64,000 nucleotides of DNA from Rhodanobacter sp. FDAARGOS 1247 (GCF_016889805.1 NZ_CP069535.1:3658001-3722000), one strand, 5' to 3'. Counted from the first letter of the stretch, positions 18,255-26,219 are shown. The notes: a model not told the origin generated them from the sequence alone. Program-made: numbers and translations.

Positions 18255-18760
18255 GGTCCGGCCTGCGCCTGGCCCGAGGCCAGTGGACCACCCAGCCGCA
18301 GGGTGCGGAAGTGGGCCGCCCGCGGATGGGCCTGCGGCCCCCACGAGACGGTGAGGTCGAGCTGGTACAGCTGCAGCGGCGCGCCCGGCACCACGGGGCC
18401 GCCGGTGTTCCACGGCCGTACGTCGAGCTGCCAGCGGTACTGCGTATCGAAGCGGCCGGAACGATTGCCCGGCTTCACCGCCTCGCCCACGAAGGCACTG
18501 TCCAGCAGGCTGCGCGCACGCATCGCCGCCTGGCTGTATTCCGCCGCGTTGTGGGTCAGGCCGATCGACGCGCCGGCCACCTTCATCAGGGCGGTGAACG
18601 CGATCGCCAGCAGCATGATCGCGGCGATCACTTCCAGCAGGCTGAAACCGCGTTGGCGCCGGGCATGGGGAATGGGGAATGGGGAACGGCAAAGGCGGGC
18701 AGCCGGCGCTGGCGCGCCTGGCCGAATCCCGAATCCCGATTCCCGATTCCCGGGTTTCAT
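18251..18760 (-). CDS. gspI: Type II secretion minor pseudopilin GspI with extended leader
   Basis: 169 residues from ATG 18760, which overlaps the gspH stop (ATGA). The mature pilin starts FSLLEVIAAIMLLAIAF with Glu5. The leader is 38 residues long. Codons 1-2 (ATG AAA) run straight into a GGGAATCGGGAATC-type repeat, then read MKPGNRESGFGIRP and on to PHARRQRG at the cleavage site. Reading the codons between 18760 and the cleavage site, I find no in-frame ATG, GTG or TTG, so the insert must be translated unless a rare start such as ATT is used. The globular part (FRTLRLGGPLASGQ at the end) is small, as usual for GspI. It overlaps gspJ by 4 bp. Confidence 0.87.
   Translation of the reverse strand: MKPGNRESGFGIRPGAPAPAARLCRSPFPIPHARRQRGFSLLEVIAAIMLLAIAFTALMKVAGASIGLTHNAAEYSQAAMRARSLLDSAFVGEAVKPGNRSGRFDTQYRWQLDVRPWNTGGPVVPGAPLQLYQLDLTVSWGPQAHPRAAHFRTLRLGGPLASGQAQAGP
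18664..18758. repeat. Palindromic GGGAAT/ATTCCC repeat inside the gspI leader
   Basis: About 95 bp. The left part has three tandem GGGAATGG-like units (18667-18686), and the right part has four ATTCCCG/AATCCCG units (18723-18758). The two halves are roughly complementary, so the element can fold as a long hairpin. Two related elements lie at 19285-19384 and 19862-19975. All three lie just after the start codon of a pseudopilin gene. Confidence 0.8.
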
Positions 18761-19386
18761 CGGGAAGCCACCGCATCGACCACCCGCACTTCGCCGGTCA
18801 GCCACGACACGTTGACGTGCCACTCGCGCTGGCCGCTGTGCAAGGTGATGCGGCCACCAGTGGAGCTGCCGTCGGGGAAGAAGCGGATGCGCCCGGTGTG
18901 GTCGTTCGGCTGGTCTTCCTTCGCGCTGGTGATGCTGATGTGCATGCCGACGGGCAGCTGCACGTCGTGCCGCCTCGCATCGTCGTAGCTGTTCGCCCGG
19001 GTATCGACGTCGAAGTGCTGCTCCTGCCCGCGCACGATCGCCTGCGCCCGGGTCGCGCGCAGCGCGCCGGCCAGTTCGCCGCTGGCCGCGCGCACCCGCG
19101 CACCGGCCAGGCCCTGCGTCACCGACACCGACACCGCCGCCACCGCGATCCCGATCAGCAGGATCACCGCCAGCATTTCGAGCAGGGTGAAGCCCCCGCT
19201 CTTATGGAACAAGGCGCCTCGCGCCTTTGCCTCCTCCCCCGCTCCGCGGGGGAGGATTGAGGAGGGGGTAGCGCACTGCGCGCGCGGGGAACGGGAAACG
19301 GGGAACAGGGAATGGGCAGAGCAGGCAAGCGTGTGGGCGCACGCTTTTCCGATTCCCGATTCCCGAATCCCGATTCCCGGCTTCAT
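18757..19386 (-). CDS. gspH: Type II secretion minor pseudopilin GspH with extended leader
   Basis: 209 residues from ATG 19386, overlapping the gspG stop (ATGA). The mature pilin starts FTLLEMLAVILLIGIAVAAV, with Glu5, and continues with the GspH pattern RAASGELAGALRATRAQAIV and RIRFFPDGSSTGGRITL. The leader is 65 residues: MK, then repeat-derived sequence (PGIGIRESGIGK), then sequence encoded by a second palindrome (SSILPRGAGEEAKAR), then LFHKSGG at the cleavage site. A TTG at 19210-19212 could start a normal 7-residue leader, but only a weak AGG lies upstream. The two possibilities are kept open. It overlaps gspI by 4 bp. Confidence 0.87.
   Translation of the reverse strand: MKPGIGIRESGIGKACAHTLACSAHSLFPVSRSPRAQCATPSSILPRGAGEEAKARGALFHKSGGFTLLEMLAVILLIGIAVAAVSVSVTQGLAGARVRAASGELAGALRATRAQAIVRGQEQHFDVDTRANSYDDARRHDVQLPVGMHISITSAKEDQPNDHTGRIRFFPDGSSTGGRITLHSGQREWHVNVSWLTGEVRVVDAVASR
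19151..19274. repeat. 124-bp segment duplicated in gspG (copy 1, in gspH)
   Basis: Compared base by base with 19726-19849 (offset 575, no gaps), 116 of 124 positions agree. It covers the first codons of the mature pilin, the LFHKSGG cleavage region and the palindrome at 19228-19250. Prepilin N termini are naturally similar, but the identity continues through non-pilin repeat sequence. That points to a copied segment or gene conversion. Confidence 0.8.
19228..19250. repeat. GC-rich REP-like palindrome in the gspH leader
   Basis: CCTCCCCCGC and its complement GCGGGGGAGG flank TCC, followed by ATTGAGGAGGGGG. The same palindrome is at 19803-19825. It is translated in the leaders as part of SSILPRGAGEEAK. 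Confidence 0.75.
19285..19384. repeat. Palindromic GGGAA/ATTCCC repeat inside the gspH leader
   Basis: The left arm has GGGAACGGGAAACGGGGAAC-like units (19288-19314). The right arm has ATTCCCGATTCCCGAATCCC-like units (19351-19380). It is the same type as at 18664-18758 and begins immediately after codon 2 of gspH. Confidence 0.8.
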
Positions 19387-19982
19387 TGCCAGTTGCCCAC
19401 GTCCTTGCTGTAGCCGTCGCCGCCGGGCTTGCCGTCCTGGCCGTAGAAGATCAGGTCGAAGCTGCCGTTCTGGCCCGGATACTGGTAGCCGAAGGCATGG
19501 CCCCACGGGTCTTTCAGTTCGGAGGCCTTGGCATAGGGACCCTGCCAGTTCGCCGCGTTCGGTGGCCGGGTCACCAGGCCGTCGAGCTGCTGCGGCGGGG
19601 TGCCGTTGTCCAGCGCGTAGTTCTCGATCTTCTGGCTCAGCGTCATCAGCTGCGACTTGCCGGCGCCGTACTTGCCCTTGTCGACGTTCTTGCCGACCTG
19701 GGTCACCACCACCGCGCCGATGATGCCGATCAGCACGATCACCGCGAGCATTTCGAGCAGGGTGAAGCCCCCGCTCTTATGAAACAAGGCGCTTCTTGCC
19801 TTCGCCTCCTCCCCCGCTCCGCGGGGGAGGATTGAGGAGGGGGCAGCGCCCCGCGCGCGCCCGTGAATGGCGAATGGGGCTTGGGGAATGGGAGAAGCCA
19901 GGGTCGCCGCCTTGCGGGCTCTTGCCATTCCCGATTCTCGATTCCCTATTCCCTGCCCCACGAATTCCAAACGCTTCATCAT
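19383..19982 (-). CDS. gspG: Type II secretion major pseudopilin GspG with extended leader
   Basis: 199 residues from ATG 19982. The mature protein (about 127 residues) is a standard major pseudopilin: FTLLEMLAVIVLIGIIGAVVV with Glu5, then LSQKIENYALDNGTPP, NWQGPY, LKDPWGHAFGYQYPG, and the calcium loop GQDGKPGGDGYSKD before the final W. The leader is 72 residues, against 5-10 in typical GspG. ATG 19982 has a strong ribosome site (GAGGAG at 19990-19995) directly after the gspF stop, so this is the original start. After MMKR the leader is encoded by two repeat elements and ends in LFHKSGG. A TTG at 19785-19787 could give a 7-residue leader. The stop overlaps the gspH start. Confidence 0.9.
   Translation of the reverse strand: MMKRLEFVGQGIGNRESGMARARKAATLASPIPQAPFAIHGRARGAAPSSILPRGAGEEAKARSALFHKSGGFTLLEMLAVIVLIGIIGAVVVTQVGKNVDKGKYGAGKSQLMTLSQKIENYALDNGTPPQQLDGLVTRPPNAANWQGPYAKASELKDPWGHAFGYQYPGQNGSFDLIFYGQDGKPGGDGYSKDVGNWQ
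19726..19849. repeat. 124-bp segment duplicated in gspH (copy 2, in gspG)
   Basis: Counterpart of 19151-19274, with 8 mismatches and no gaps. It includes the palindrome at 19803-19825 and the TTG candidate start at 19785-19787. Confidence 0.8.
19862..19975. repeat. Palindromic GGGAAT/ATTCCC repeat inside the gspG leader
   Basis: The left arm has GAATGGCGAATGGGGCTTGG-like units from 19864. The right arm has ATTCCCGATTCTCGATTCCC-like units (19928-19952). It is more diverged than the elements in gspH and gspI, so perhaps older. It begins a few codons after the gspG start. Confidence 0.7.
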
Positions 19983-19989
19983 TGCCCTA

Positions 19990-19995
19990 CTCCTC
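19990..19995 (-). promoter_or_regulatory. Strong ribosome-binding site fixing the gspG start
   Basis: GAGGAG on the minus strand, 7 nt before ATG 19982 and within the 15-bp gap after gspF. It marks 19982 as the original gspG start although the cleavage site is 72 codons away. Confidence 0.8.
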
Positions 19996-19997
19996 GG

Positions 19998-21215
19998 TTA
20001 CTGAATATTGCTGGTCAGACTCAACAGCGGCAGCAGGATCGCGGCCATGATGATCGCCACCAGCACGGTCATCACGATGGTCAGCGCCGGCACCAGTGCG
20101 GCCAGCAAACGATCGATCGCGCGTTTGGACTCAAGTTCAAACGTGTCGGCGACTTTCAGCAGCATGGTGTCGAGCTGGCCGGCTTCCTCGCCGACCTGCA
20201 CCATCTGCATCGCCAGTCGGGGAAACAGCTTCGACTGGCCCAGCGCCAGGCTCAGGCCCGCGCCGCCCTTGACCTGTTCCTGCGCCGCGGCCAGCGCCGC
20301 GTCGAGCGCACGGTTGCCGGTGACCTGGCGCGCGATGCTCAGCGCATTCAGCAGCGGCACGCCGTTCTTCAGCAAGGTGCCCAGGGTGCGGGCGATCCGC
20401 GCCGTCTCCACCTTCAGCAGCAGCGGCCCGACCAGGCGCATGTGCAGCAGGCGGGCATGCCAGGCCTGCCGCGCCGCGGGATCGCGCAGGTGCGCGCGCC
20501 AGCCGAACAGGCCGCCGCCGAGCAGCAGCAGGATCAGCCACCACCAGGCCTGCAGCGTGTTGCCCACGGTCAGCACGGCCTGGGTGATCCACGGAATCGG
20601 TACCTGCATGTCCTCGAAGATCGGCACGAACTGCGGCACCACGTAGGCCAGCAGCAGCACCAGCGAACCGAGCACGCCGACCAGCAGGAAGGCCGGGTAG
20701 ATCAGCGCATTGACGATGCTGCCGCGCATCGCCTGGGCGCGCTCGAGGTAGTCGGCCAGCCGGCGCAGGGTTTCCTCCAGCGAGCCGCCCGCTTCGCCGG
20801 CGCGCACCAGGCTCACGTAGAGCTTGGGAAACACGCCGTGTTCCTCGTCGAGCGCGGAGGACAGCGTGTTGCCGCCCCGCACGCGATCGCGCACGCGTTC
20901 GATCAGCTTCTTCGCGTGCTCGCCCTCGGGCAGGTCGAGCAGGATGCCCAGCGCGCGATCCAGCGGCTGGCCGGCGCCCAATAGGGTCGCCAGCTGATGG
21001 GTGAACTGGGCCAGCTGGTCGCCGTTGAACGGCCCGCGCTTGAACAGCGCGGCAAACCCGCTGCCACCGCCCGCACCATCGGCCGGCAGCGCTTCCAGCG
21101 GCGTATGGCCCTGGTCCTGCAACCGGCCGATCACTTCCTCGACACTGGCCGCTTCCATCTGCCCCTGCAGCGTCTCGCCGGCGTCGTTGACCGCCTTGTA
21201 ACGGAACTGCGCCAC
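19998..21215 (-). CDS. gspF: Type II secretion inner-membrane protein GspF
   Basis: 405 residues, starting with GTG at 21215, one base after the gspE stop. The N-terminal domain is FRYKAVNDAGETLQGQMEAAS. Two T2SSF four-helix domains follow (about 68-195 and 272-395), each with the family pattern (LARTLGTLL-like, GxSLxxAL, FPxLxxxMVxVGExxGxLD). Three transmembrane helices lie at about 170-192, 217-240 and 378-400. GspF is the polytopic core of the platform that couples the GspE ATPase to pseudopilus assembly. It is followed by gspG after 15 bp. No anomalies are seen. Confidence 0.95.
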   Translation of the reverse strand: MAQFRYKAVNDAGETLQGQMEAASVEEVIGRLQDQGHTPLEALPADGAGGGSGFAALFKRGPFNGDQLAQFTHQLATLLGAGQPLDRALGILLDLPEGEHAKKLIERVRDRVRGGNTLSSALDEEHGVFPKLYVSLVRAGEAGGSLEETLRRLADYLERAQAMRGSIVNALIYPAFLLVGVLGSLVLLLAYVVPQFVPIFEDMQVPIPWITQAVLTVGNTLQAWWWLILLLLGGGLFGWRAHLRDPAARQAWHARLLHMRLVGPLLLKVETARIARTLGTLLKNGVPLLNALSIARQVTGNRALDAALAAAQEQVKGGAGLSLALGQSKLFPRLAMQMVQVGEEAGQLDTMLLKVADTFELESKRAIDRLLAALVPALTIVMTVLVAIIMAAILLPLLSLTSNIQ

Positions 21216-21216
21216 C

Positions 21217-22950
21217 TCAGCCTTCCTGCGTCACGCGCAGGACCTCTTCCAGCGTGGTGATGCCGGCCACGGCCTTGGCGATGCCGTCCTCGTACATCGT
21301 GCGCATGCCTTCGGCACGGGCCTGCTTCTCGATGTCGCCCTCGTTCGCGCGCTGCATCACCAGACGGCGCAGCGGGTCGCTCATGGTGAGGAACTCCATG
21401 ATCGCGCGACGGCCGCGATAGCCACTGGGATTCGCCGCGCTGGTGCCGGGCTTCCACAGGCGGATCGGGCGTTCGTCGGTGTATTTCTCCAGCTCGAACT
21501 GTTCGATCACCTCGGGCAACGCCTCGTAGGCAATCGCGGTTTCCGGATCGAGCCGGCGCACCAGCCGCTGCGCCAGGATGCCGTTGATGGTGGAGCCGAG
21601 CAGGTAATCCTCCACGCCCATGTCGAGCAGGCGGGTGACGCCGCCGGCCGCGCTGTTGGTGTGCAGCGTGGACAGCACCAGGTGGCCGGTGAGCGCGGAC
21701 TGGATCGCGATGCGGCAGGTCTCCAGGTCGCGCATTTCGCCGATCATGATCACGTCCGGGTCCTGGCGCATGATCGAGCGCAGGGCGCCGGAGAAATCCA
21801 GCCCGATCTGCGGCTTCACCTGGATCTGGTTGATGCCTTCGAGCTGGTATTCGACCGGGTCCTCGACGGTGATGATCTTCACGTCGTTGGTGTTGATCTG
21901 GCTCAGCGCGGTGTACAGCGTGGTGGTCTTGCCCGAACCGGTGGGGCCGGTGACCAGCAGGATGCCGTGCGGCTTGTTCAGCACCTCGACGAAGCGCTGC
22001 TTGAAACTGTCGGTGAAGCCCAGCGATTCGAAATCGAATACCACCGATTCGCGGTCCAGGATGCGCATCACCACCGATTCGCCGAAGCTGGTCGGCACGG
22101 TGGACACGCGCAGGTCCAGTTCCTTGCCCTGCACGCGCAACTGGATGCGGCCGTCCTGCGGCAGGCGGCGCTCGGCGATGTTGAGCCGCGCCATGATCTT
22201 CACGCGCGAAATCACCGCGGCGGTCGACGACGACGGCGGCGCTTCCACTTCATGCAGTACGCCATCGATGCGGTAACGCACCTTCAGCCGGTTCTCGAAC
22301 GGTTCGATGTGCACGTCGGACGCGCGCTGTTCCACCGCGCGCTGCAGGATCAGGTTCACCAGCCGGATCACCGGCGCCTCGGAGGCGAGGTCGCGCAGGT
22401 GTTCGACGTCGTCCTCCTCGGCGGCGCTGCCGTCGAGGTTCTCCACGATGGTGCCCATCGCCGAGCGGCCGGACCCGTAGTAGCGCTCGATCAGGCCATC
22501 GATTTCCGAACGCAGGCCCACCCGCAATGCCACCGGGCGCCCGGCGGCCAGCTGCACCGCCTGCAATGGATACGGATCGGCCGGATCGGCGACGATCAAC
22601 GCCAGCCCGTGGGCTTCGTCCTGCACCGGCACCACGTGCTGCTGCTTGAGGAAACGCAGCGACACGTCGAGATCCGCCGGCGGCAGTTCCGGCGCATCGC
22701 GCGCGGACAGCAGCGGCACCTGCAGCAGCTCGGCCCAGCCCTCGGCCAGGTCGCGCTCGGACACCAGGCCAAGACGCGCCATCAGCGTGGTCAGCGTGCC
22801 CTCGGTCGACTCCTCGTGCAGCCGGCGCGCGCGCACCAGATCGCCCTCCTTCAGGCGACCACGCGCCACCAGCCACGCGCAGACTTCCGCCTCGCGATCC
22901 TCCACGGCCATGCCCGCCCCGCCGACCGCCGGCTTAATCACTGCCGACAT
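21217..22950 (-). CDS. gspE: Type II secretion ATPase GspE, zinc tetracysteine motif absent
   Basis: 577 residues from ATG 22950, preceded by GGTGGAGG. N-terminal GspE/XpsE domains (about 18-155) precede the secretion ATPase core: Asp box, Walker A GPTGSGKT (335-342), Walker B region MRQDPDVIMIGEMRD with E405, and His box LSTLHTNSA. It powers pseudopilus assembly by binding GspL and GspF. Most GspE proteins have a zinc-binding CxxC-CxxC module between the His box and GYRGR. Here that stretch (about 464-511, LVRRLDPETAIAY to ANPSGYRGR) has no Cys at all. It is the first gene of the operon and is divergent from the exported nuclease gene. An upstream start at 23007 has no ribosome site. Confidence 0.93.
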   Translation of the reverse strand: MSAVIKPAVGGAGMAVEDREAEVCAWLVARGRLKEGDLVRARRLHEESTEGTLTTLMARLGLVSERDLAEGWAELLQVPLLSARDAPELPPADLDVSLRFLKQQHVVPVQDEAHGLALIVADPADPYPLQAVQLAAGRPVALRVGLRSEIDGLIERYYGSGRSAMGTIVENLDGSAAEEDDVEHLRDLASEAPVIRLVNLILQRAVEQRASDVHIEPFENRLKVRYRIDGVLHEVEAPPSSSTAAVISRVKIMARLNIAERRLPQDGRIQLRVQGKELDLRVSTVPTSFGESVVMRILDRESVVFDFESLGFTDSFKQRFVEVLNKPHGILLVTGPTGSGKTTTLYTALSQINTNDVKIITVEDPVEYQLEGINQIQVKPQIGLDFSGALRSIMRQDPDVIMIGEMRDLETCRIAIQSALTGHLVLSTLHTNSAAGGVTRLLDMGVEDYLLGSTINGILAQRLVRRLDPETAIAYEALPEVIEQFELEKYTDERPIRLWKPGTSAANPSGYRGRRAIMEFLTMSDPLRRLVMQRANEGDIEKQARAEGMRTMYEDGIAKAVAGITTLEEVLRVTQEG

Positions 22951-23314
22951 CCTCCACCCCGCTTGAGTGCACGCGAAACCGTCGACGCCCCAGGGCGAAA
23001 ACGGCAAACGTCATAGGTATCACATCCGGCCGGGCGCATGCGAATGGCCCGGGATTCGGCCCGCACGCCGTTCATCCCTGGCGCGGCCCTCCATTGTGCC
23101 GAGTTCACCGGCGCAATGGCGGCATCGCGCCTAGGAAAAATTCCTGTTCGGCACTGTTTCGGTTGCCAGGCCGCCAGGTTCCTTCGAAACTGCCGAAGCC
23201 GTCGCAAAGTCATCGCCCCGCGCCGGGGTATGACTGATCTGTCATTGCGCCGTCACGGACAGTGGTCAGGTTCCGGGAGGGGGAATCCGCCATCACATCG
23301 AGGGGAATCACGTC
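22951..23314. other. 364-bp divergent promoter region between gspE and the exported nuclease
   Basis: No gene is seen. On the nuclease side there is a dyad ATGAC-N6-GTCAT at 23230-23245, about 70 bp before the start, and a ribosome site AGGGGA at 23301-23306. On the gspE side there is half of a Clp-type site (TATCACA at 23018-23024) with a poor second half. I could not pick a convincing -35/-10 pair for either gene. Confidence 0.5.
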
Positions 23315-26071
23315 ATGATGCCTATGCGTCGCGCCGCGGGAATGGCGCTGTGTCTGTTTGCCGCGGCGCTTCCCGCGCTGGCCGCGGATCTCACGATCAG
23401 CAACTTCCGCGTACGCGGACCGTCCGGCGGCAACGACGAATTCGTCGAGCTGCACAATGGTTCGCCCAGTGCGCTCGACGTGGGCGGCTACACCCTGCTC
23501 GGCTCGAACGACAGCGGCACCACCGGCACGCGTGCGACGCTGCCGTCGGGCACGTCGATCGCGCCAGGCTGCTACCTGTTGCTGACCAACGGCGCCAGCA
23601 GCGGCTATTCCGGCAGCGTGGGCGGCGACGTGATCTACAAGACCGGCATCACCGACACCGGCGGCCTGGCGATCGCCGATGCCGGTGGCACGGTGCTGGA
23701 CCAGGTCGGCCTCAGCGGCGGCTCGGCCTATGGCGAAGGCACGCGGCTGGCCTCGCTGGGCTCGACCAACGCCGACCGCTCGTATGCCCGCATCAGCAAC
23801 GCGGCCGGGCTGGTGCAGGACACCGGCGACAACGCGGCGGACTTCAGCCTGCAGTCGCCCTCGGTGCCGCACAACGCCGGCAGCAGCTGTTCGGACCTCG
23901 GCCTCGGCGTGTCGGTGGCCGATGCGGTGATCAACGAAGGCGACGGCGGCACCACCGCGCTCGACTTCAGCCTCACCCTGAGCAAGCCGGCACCGTCGCC
24001 GGTGCAGGTGCGCTTCCGCACGGCCGATGGCGCCGCCACCGTCGCCGATGGCGACTACGACGCGGTGGACCAGGTGGTGACCTTCGCCGCCGGTGACACG
24101 GTGCAGAAGGTCACCGTCACCGTGCACGGCGACACGAAGATCGAACCCGACGAGGATTTCGCGGTGCAGCTGAGCGAGCCGTCCAGCGGCCTGGCGATTG
24201 CCCGCGGCGAGGCGATCGGCGGCATCCTCAACGACGATGCGGCCCAGGTCGAGATCTTCCAGATCCAGGGCAACGGCGACAGCTCGCCGTTCACCGGCCA
24301 GCCGGTGATCACCCGCAACAACATCGTCACCAGCGTCGGCCCGGCCGGCTTCACCATGCAGACGCCGGATCGCCGCGACGACCACGTCCGGCTGACCTCG
24401 AACGGCGTGTACGTGTTCACCGGCAGCGCACCGACAGTGAAACTCGGCGACGCGGTGGACGTGCGTGCCCGCGTGGCCGAGTACTACGGGCTGACCGAAC
24501 TGACCGGCGCCAGCATCAGCGTGCTCAGCTCGGGCAACCGGCTGCCACAGCCGGTGCTGTTCGGTCGCAACCTGCCGTCGACCGATCCGGCGAACCTGTC
24601 CTGCGGCACGACCAATTTCGAATGCTTCGAGGGCATGCGCATCCTGATCGTCAACGGCATCGTCGATCGCGGCAACCAGCGCTACGGCAGCGATCCCTTC
24701 GCCGAGGTCTTCGTCAGTGCCGGCGGCAGCCGTTCGCTGCGTTCGCAGGGCGTCACCTTCGGCCTGCCGGCCTCGGACATCCACTCCGGCGTGTGGGACG
24801 GCAACCCGGAAGTCTTCGAGATGGACGCCGATGCCCTCGGCGCGGTGCCGACCGGCACCGGGATCAACGGCGGCGCGCGGTTCATCGCCGAAGGCGTGAT
24901 GAGCTACAGCTTCGGCGACTACGACTTCCAGCCCACCATGCTGCACATCCTCGATGCCAACACGATGCCGCGCCCGGTGCATGACTGGCGGGGCCCGGAT
25001 GGCCTGCGGGTGGGCAACCTCAACATGCTGCGGCTGTGCGACACCGATGGCGGCAACAGCACCTACGAGTGCGGTGATGAAGGCACGCCGACGGCGGACG
25101 AATTGCAGCTCAAGCTGCAGCGCCTGTCCGCCTACATCGGCGGCGTGCTGAAGCTGCCCGACGTGCTGGGCGCCGAGGAGGTGGAAAACCTGCCCGTGCT
25201 CGAACAGCTGGCCGCGCAACTGAACAGCGACTACGGCGTGCACTACTCCGCGCACCTGGTCGACGGCCACGATCCCAGCGGCATCGACGTGGGCTTCCTG
25301 GTGCAGGACGACCGGGTGCAGATCGCCAGCGTGAGCCAGCTTGGCTACGACGCGACCTGGGTGGACCCGGGCACCGGCCAGTCGACCTATCTGCACGACC
25401 GTCCGCCATTGCTGCTCGAAGGCACCAAACTGGGCAAGGGCAGCTTCTCGTTCCGCCTGATGGTGGTGCATCCGAAGTCGCTGATCGGCGTGGATGGCGG
25501 GGCGGATGCCACGCGCAACCGCCTCAAGCGCTTCAACGGCGCGGTGGACATCGCCCAGCGCGTGCAGGCGCTGCAGACCGACGCGAAGTCCGCTTTCGAA
25601 CCGCTGGTGGTGCTGGGCGACTTCAACGCCTATCCGTTCACCGACGGCTGGACCGACGTGGTCGGCGCGATCGCCGGCACCTACGACGACAGCGCCAACC
25701 TGCTCGACCTCGGTGGCAACATCGTGAAGCCGGCGTTGTGGAACGCGGTGCAGTCGGTGGCCCCCAACGACCGTTACTCGTTCCTGTTCACCCAGCAGCT
25801 TGGCGAGATCCAGGGCTACCAGAGCACCGGCTCGTTCGACTCCGGCCGCGATGTTCCGGTGGCCCAGGTGCTCGACCAGGCGTTGCTTGATCGCCTCGCC
25901 CAGCGCTGCTTCCGCGGTTTCGAATACGGTCGCGGCAATCTCGATGCGCCCGACCAGACCCAGGACGACGCGGCCGGCGAAACCGGCATTCGCAAGGCCA
26001 TCGGGGTTTCCGACCACGACGGCTTCGTGCTCGACCTGGCCTGCCCCGGGCTGGGGCACGGGCACCACTGA
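23315..26071 (+). CDS. ExeM/NucH-type extracellular endonuclease with lamin-tail and Calx-beta domains
   Basis: 918 residues from ATG 23315, with AGGGGA 8 nt upstream. The signal peptide ends near LPALA (about 24). A lamin-tail domain follows (about 26-140, ISNFRVRGPSGGNDEFVELHN), then a Calx-beta domain (about 200-310, INEGDGG to DDAAQ), then an OB-like nucleic-acid-binding part (about 312-440, EIFQIQGNGDSSPFTGQ). The endonuclease/exonuclease/phosphatase domain (about 560-905) has GAEEVENL, LGDFNAYP (about 767) and SDHDGF (about 899). This is the ExeM-like extracellular DNase architecture; such enzymes digest extracellular and biofilm DNA. It sits head to head with the type II secretion operon and is a likely substrate. 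No C-terminal membrane anchor or sorting motif is seen, so release into the medium is expected. Confidence 0.88.
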   Translation: MMPMRRAAGMALCLFAAALPALAADLTISNFRVRGPSGGNDEFVELHNGSPSALDVGGYTLLGSNDSGTTGTRATLPSGTSIAPGCYLLLTNGASSGYSGSVGGDVIYKTGITDTGGLAIADAGGTVLDQVGLSGGSAYGEGTRLASLGSTNADRSYARISNAAGLVQDTGDNAADFSLQSPSVPHNAGSSCSDLGLGVSVADAVINEGDGGTTALDFSLTLSKPAPSPVQVRFRTADGAATVADGDYDAVDQVVTFAAGDTVQKVTVTVHGDTKIEPDEDFAVQLSEPSSGLAIARGEAIGGILNDDAAQVEIFQIQGNGDSSPFTGQPVITRNNIVTSVGPAGFTMQTPDRRDDHVRLTSNGVYVFTGSAPTVKLGDAVDVRARVAEYYGLTELTGASISVLSSGNRLPQPVLFGRNLPSTDPANLSCGTTNFECFEGMRILIVNGIVDRGNQRYGSDPFAEVFVSAGGSRSLRSQGVTFGLPASDIHSGVWDGNPEVFEMDADALGAVPTGTGINGGARFIAEGVMSYSFGDYDFQPTMLHILDANTMPRPVHDWRGPDGLRVGNLNMLRLCDTDGGNSTYECGDEGTPTADELQLKLQRLSAYIGGVLKLPDVLGAEEVENLPVLEQLAAQLNSDYGVHYSAHLVDGHDPSGIDVGFLVQDDRVQIASVSQLGYDATWVDPGTGQSTYLHDRPPLLLEGTKLGKGSFSFRLMVVHPKSLIGVDGGADATRNRLKRFNGAVDIAQRVQALQTDAKSAFEPLVVLGDFNAYPFTDGWTDVVGAIAGTYDDSANLLDLGGNIVKPALWNAVQSVAPNDRYSFLFTQQLGEIQGYQSTGSFDSGRDVPVAQVLDQALLDRLAQRCFRGFEYGRGNLDAPDQTQDDAAGETGIRKAIGVSDHDGFVLDLACPGLGHGHH

Positions 26072-26092
26072 GGCTTCATCGCGTCACGGCAG

Positions 26093-26120
26093 AAAGGCCC
26101 GCCCAGGCGGGCCTTTCCTT
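26093..26120 (+). terminator. Rho-independent terminator of the exported nuclease gene
   Basis: Stem AAAGGCCCGC (26093-26102) pairs with GCGGGCCTTT (26107-26116) around CCAG, followed by CCTTTT. It lies 21 bp after the stop. Confidence 0.85.
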
Positions 26121-26187
26121 TTGCGGCGTGCGCATGGCGGCGCGGAAGCGTGACCGCTGCCGCGCGCGACGGCGGTGGGCCTCGACC

Positions 26188-26219
26188 ACAAAAAAACCGG
26201 CGCCACGTGGGCGCCGGTT
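26188..26219 (-). terminator. Rho-independent terminator of the adhesin gene
   Basis: On the minus strand a perfect 10-bp stem (AACCGGCGCC and complement, 26195-26219) is followed by a run of seven or more T. It lies about 50 bp beyond the adhesin stop codon and faces the nuclease terminator. Confidence 0.9.

Noticed and set aside
23009-23024. Possible Clp site before gspE (CGTCA-N6-TCACA)
   Set aside because: Only one half matches the consensus; the other half has two of five mismatches. Listed only as a half site.
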